Below are positions 60,213 to 61,656 of a stretch of 61,656 nucleotides of DNA, piece by piece. The notes under the pieces were generated by a model. That model was not told the origin of the DNA. It did not search any database and saw nothing but the letters and a program-made list of their open reading frames with translations. Source of the stretch: Hydrogenophilaceae bacterium (lineage in GTDB: Bacteria; Pseudomonadota; Alphaproteobacteria; Caulobacterales; Aquidulcibacteraceae); NCBI GenBank assembly GCA_013389015.1, contig JACAEE010000124.1, positions 1 to 61,656 of the forward strand. Direction: 5' to 3'. The stretch's first letter is position 1, and each line of letters begins with the position of its first letter. The position numbers and the translations under genes are program-made.

Positions 60213-61036
60213 TGGCTCCACTTCGGCGGACGTTTTTCCAGGAACGCCGCAAGCCCTTCGCGCCCTTCTTCGGATGCGCGCCGGTCCGCGATTCGTCGCG
60301 CGGTATCGTGCATCAATTCATTGTCGATCACATGCCCGCCCGTGAGCCGCGGCCGGGTGATTGAATCGACGACATGGCGCACCAGCGCTTTCGCGTCCGC
60401 CACCGCGCCCGGGGCGTTCTCCATCGCAAGCCCCGCCAGCCGCTTCATCGCGCCGTCCAGTCCAGGCTCATCCTCGACGATCTCATGGATGAGCCCGAAC
60501 CGGTGCGCGTCCGCGGCGGTGAACGGCAGCGCCGAGGCGAACAGCGCGCGGGCATGCCGCGGCCCGATCGCCTCGATCACGTAGGGGCTGATCGTCGCCG
60601 GCGTCAGCCCCAGGCGCACTTCGGAAAAGCGGAACTTCGTCCGCGCCGTCGCCACCGCATAATCGGCCGCCGCCACGAGCCCTGCGCCCCCGCCCATCGC
60701 CGCCCCATCCACCAGCGCCACGGTGAATTGCGGCAGATCGTGCAGCGCCTTCAGCATCTTGGCGAGCGCGAAGGCATCGGCTTCGTTGTCGGCGCGCAGA
60801 TGTTCGCCCTGACGCTTCATCCATTCGAGATCGGCGCCGGCGCTGAACGTGTCGCCGGCGCCCTTGAGGAACACGATCCGCACATGATCGGCGCCCTTGA
60901 GCGTCTCGAACGCATCCGCGAGCCCCGCGATCACCAACTCGTCGAACGCGTTCTTCTTCTCCGGCCGATTGAGCAACACCACCGCCACGCCCGAGGGCGA
61001 GACGTCAAGCACGACAGGTTCAGGCGCGAGCGTCAT
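60209..61036 (-). CDS. Enoyl-CoA hydratase, possibly methylglutaconyl-CoA hydratase
   Basis: A 275-residue crotonase-fold protein with FSAGADLEWMKRQGE, VDGAAMGGGAGLVAAADYAVAT and FRFSEVRLGLTPATISPYVIEAIG, the pattern of LiuC-type hydratases. It lies upstream of DUF3667 and the biotin carboxylase, so leucine catabolism is a good guess. Translation starts at 61036 within the stop of the small upstream frame. Confidence 0.88.
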   Translation of the reverse strand: MTLAPEPVVLDVSPSGVAVVLLNRPEKKNAFDELVIAGLADAFETLKGADHVRIVFLKGAGDTFSAGADLEWMKRQGEHLRADNEADAFALAKMLKALHDLPQFTVALVDGAAMGGGAGLVAAADYAVATARTKFRFSEVRLGLTPATISPYVIEAIGPRHARALFASALPFTAADAHRFGLIHEIVEDEPGLDGAMKRLAGLAMENAPGAVADAKALVRHVVDSITRPRLTGGHVIDNELMHDTARRIADRRASEEGREGLAAFLEKRPPKWSQ

Positions 61037-61212
61037 GGTAAGCCGCCGGGATTAGGGATTGGGGACTTGGGATTAGGGGCTGGATCGAGCAGGCGCGCAT
61101 GGAGGCGATTGAGCATTCCTTCCGATTTCGGCATTTTCCGCGCCAGGGCATGGATGTCGGTCGCGAGCAGCATCGCCTTTCGCCAGCCTTCCAGGTCGCG
61201 GTATCCGCCCAT
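61033..61212 (-). pseudogene. Truncated four-helix-bundle (IVP-type) protein, 59 aa
   Basis: The frame starts at ATG 61212 with GGYRDLEGWRKAMLLATDIHALARKMPKSE, the first helix and a half of the four-helix-bundle/23S rRNA intervening-sequence protein family (usually about 120 aa). It then runs into the repeat at 61048-61083 and ends in TGA overlapping the hydratase start. The second half of the bundle is missing. Either a broken gene or a short derivative. Confidence 0.6.
61048..61083. repeat. TCCCTA-type short repeat inside the IVP-like remnant
   Basis: GGGATTAGGGATTGGGG...GGGATTAGGGG, inverse to the tract at 61216-61243. Its junction with the coding part marks the end of similarity to the bundle protein. 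Confidence 0.6.
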
Positions 61213-61215
61213 TCA

Positions 61216-61243
61216 CTTAGTCCCTAATACCTAATCCCCAATC
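61216..61243. repeat. TCCCTA-type short repeat upstream of the IVP-like remnant
   Basis: CTTAGTCCCTAATACC...CCCCAATC, opposite in orientation to 61048-61083. The two tracts flank the truncated gene. Confidence 0.6.
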
Positions 61244-61252
61244 ACAACTCGC

Positions 61253-61656
61253 CTACACACTCGCCAGCGCCTTCGCCATCGCCGGCCCGCGCTCGGCCTC
61301 GGGCGTTTCGTGCAGCTTCAGATGCTGCACGCCGGCGAAGAAATACTCGAAATCCTCCGGCGGCGTGGCGTCCTCGATGAACACGGGCAGCAGGTGTTTC
61401 TTGTAGCGGTCCGCCAGATAGATCTCGCGCTTGACGTGATCGCTCTCGAACGCGGCCTTGGAGCACATCACCGCGACCCCGCGCACCGCCTTGATCGCGC
61501 GCACGATCTCGCCCGCCCAGTTCTCTCCCGCTCCGATTCCTTCCTTGTCGAGCCAGAGCGAGGGCCCTTGCGCCTTCACCGCTTCGCACACGGGAATGAC
61601 GATCGCTGAATCCGCGCGCGCATAGGAGACGAACACGGCGGGCGCAGCCCCGCCCG
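61253..61656 (-). CDS. TIR-domain protein, N-terminus beyond window
   Basis: At least 127 residues of a TIR domain: VFVSYARADSAIVIPVCEAVKAQG, LWLDKEGIGAGENWAGEIVRAI, and SKAAFESDHVKREIYLADRYKKHLLPVFIED. The Glu in VKREIYLA matches the conserved helix position. The frame is open to the right edge, so an N-terminal part may be missing; a GTG at 61636 is the only start seen inside. The stop is at 61253. It lies 41 bp upstream of the IVP-like remnant. Confidence 0.75.
   Translation of the reverse strand, partial: GGAAPAVFVSYARADSAIVIPVCEAVKAQGPSLWLDKEGIGAGENWAGEIVRAIKAVRGVAVMCSKAAFESDHVKREIYLADRYKKHLLPVFIEDATPPEDFEYFFAGVQHLKLHETPEAERGPAMAKALASV

Overview
This 61.7 kb window is a gene-dense, GC-rich chromosomal segment of an alphaproteobacterium, most likely of the Caulobacterales/Hyphomonadaceae type. 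The evidence is a divK-pleD pair, the division regulator mipZ, two CtrA-type boxes (TTAA-N7-TTAA), fliO/fliP divergent from flgB-flgC-fliE, a phasin, and a zinc-ribbon dinB. I see no rRNA, tRNA, CRISPR array, complete insertion sequence or prophage. Nearly all of it is chromosomal housekeeping DNA with small accessory islands and many short palindromic repeats.

Layout. 1-3.7 kb: a two-gene TIR/membrane module that runs off the left edge, a 33-aa membrane peptide divergent from an HxlR regulator, and an inverted repeat. 3.7-6.4 kb: early flagellar genes around a shared CtrA box. 6.4-14.4 kb: enoyl-CoA hydratase, GYF-like protein, the NfeD/slipin pair, gamma-carbonic anhydrase, phoH behind a structured leader and terminator, LysE exporter and MocR regulator. 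14.4-17.3 kb: gatC-GNAT-gatA. 17.4-22.2 kb: ruvX, an AEC carrier, pyrB and a degenerate dihydroorotase. 22.3-25.1 kb: two MliC-like lipoproteins, then the arsenic operon arsR-arsI-arsC-aqpS. 25.1-36.8 kb: hydrolase-cyclase fusion, plsY, dprA, topA, rnr, NUDIX, MFS, rpmG. 36.8-44.5 kb: pleD/divK, ROK kinase, toxin-antitoxin debris, dinB, ridA, glycerophosphodiesterase, FemAB-like GNAT. 44.5-51.3 kb: HIT protein, secreted sugar-dehydrogenase-like protein, clpS-clpA, phasin. 51.7-55.7 kb: D,D-carboxypeptidase, DnaJ membrane protein, mipZ, panC, DUF1489. 55.7-61.2 kb: an overlapping minus-strand operon of enoyl-CoA hydratase, DUF3667, biotin carboxylase, a small membrane protein and a fatty acid hydroxylase. 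The right edge is a second, truncated TIR gene.

Genes that work together: CtrA/DivK/PleD signalling plausibly drives the flagellar genes; ClpS and ClpA form the N-end-rule protease front end; the four ars genes together handle arsenate and organoarsenicals; and the 61.0-55.3 kb operon looks like leucine/acyl-CoA catabolism with lipid-modifying passengers. The best candidates for novelty are the TIR-membrane module with its coupled partner, the 33-aa peptide under twin GTTGC operators, the structured RNA ahead of phoH, the possible repeat-derived extension of FliP, and several gene remnants beside dispersed repeats.
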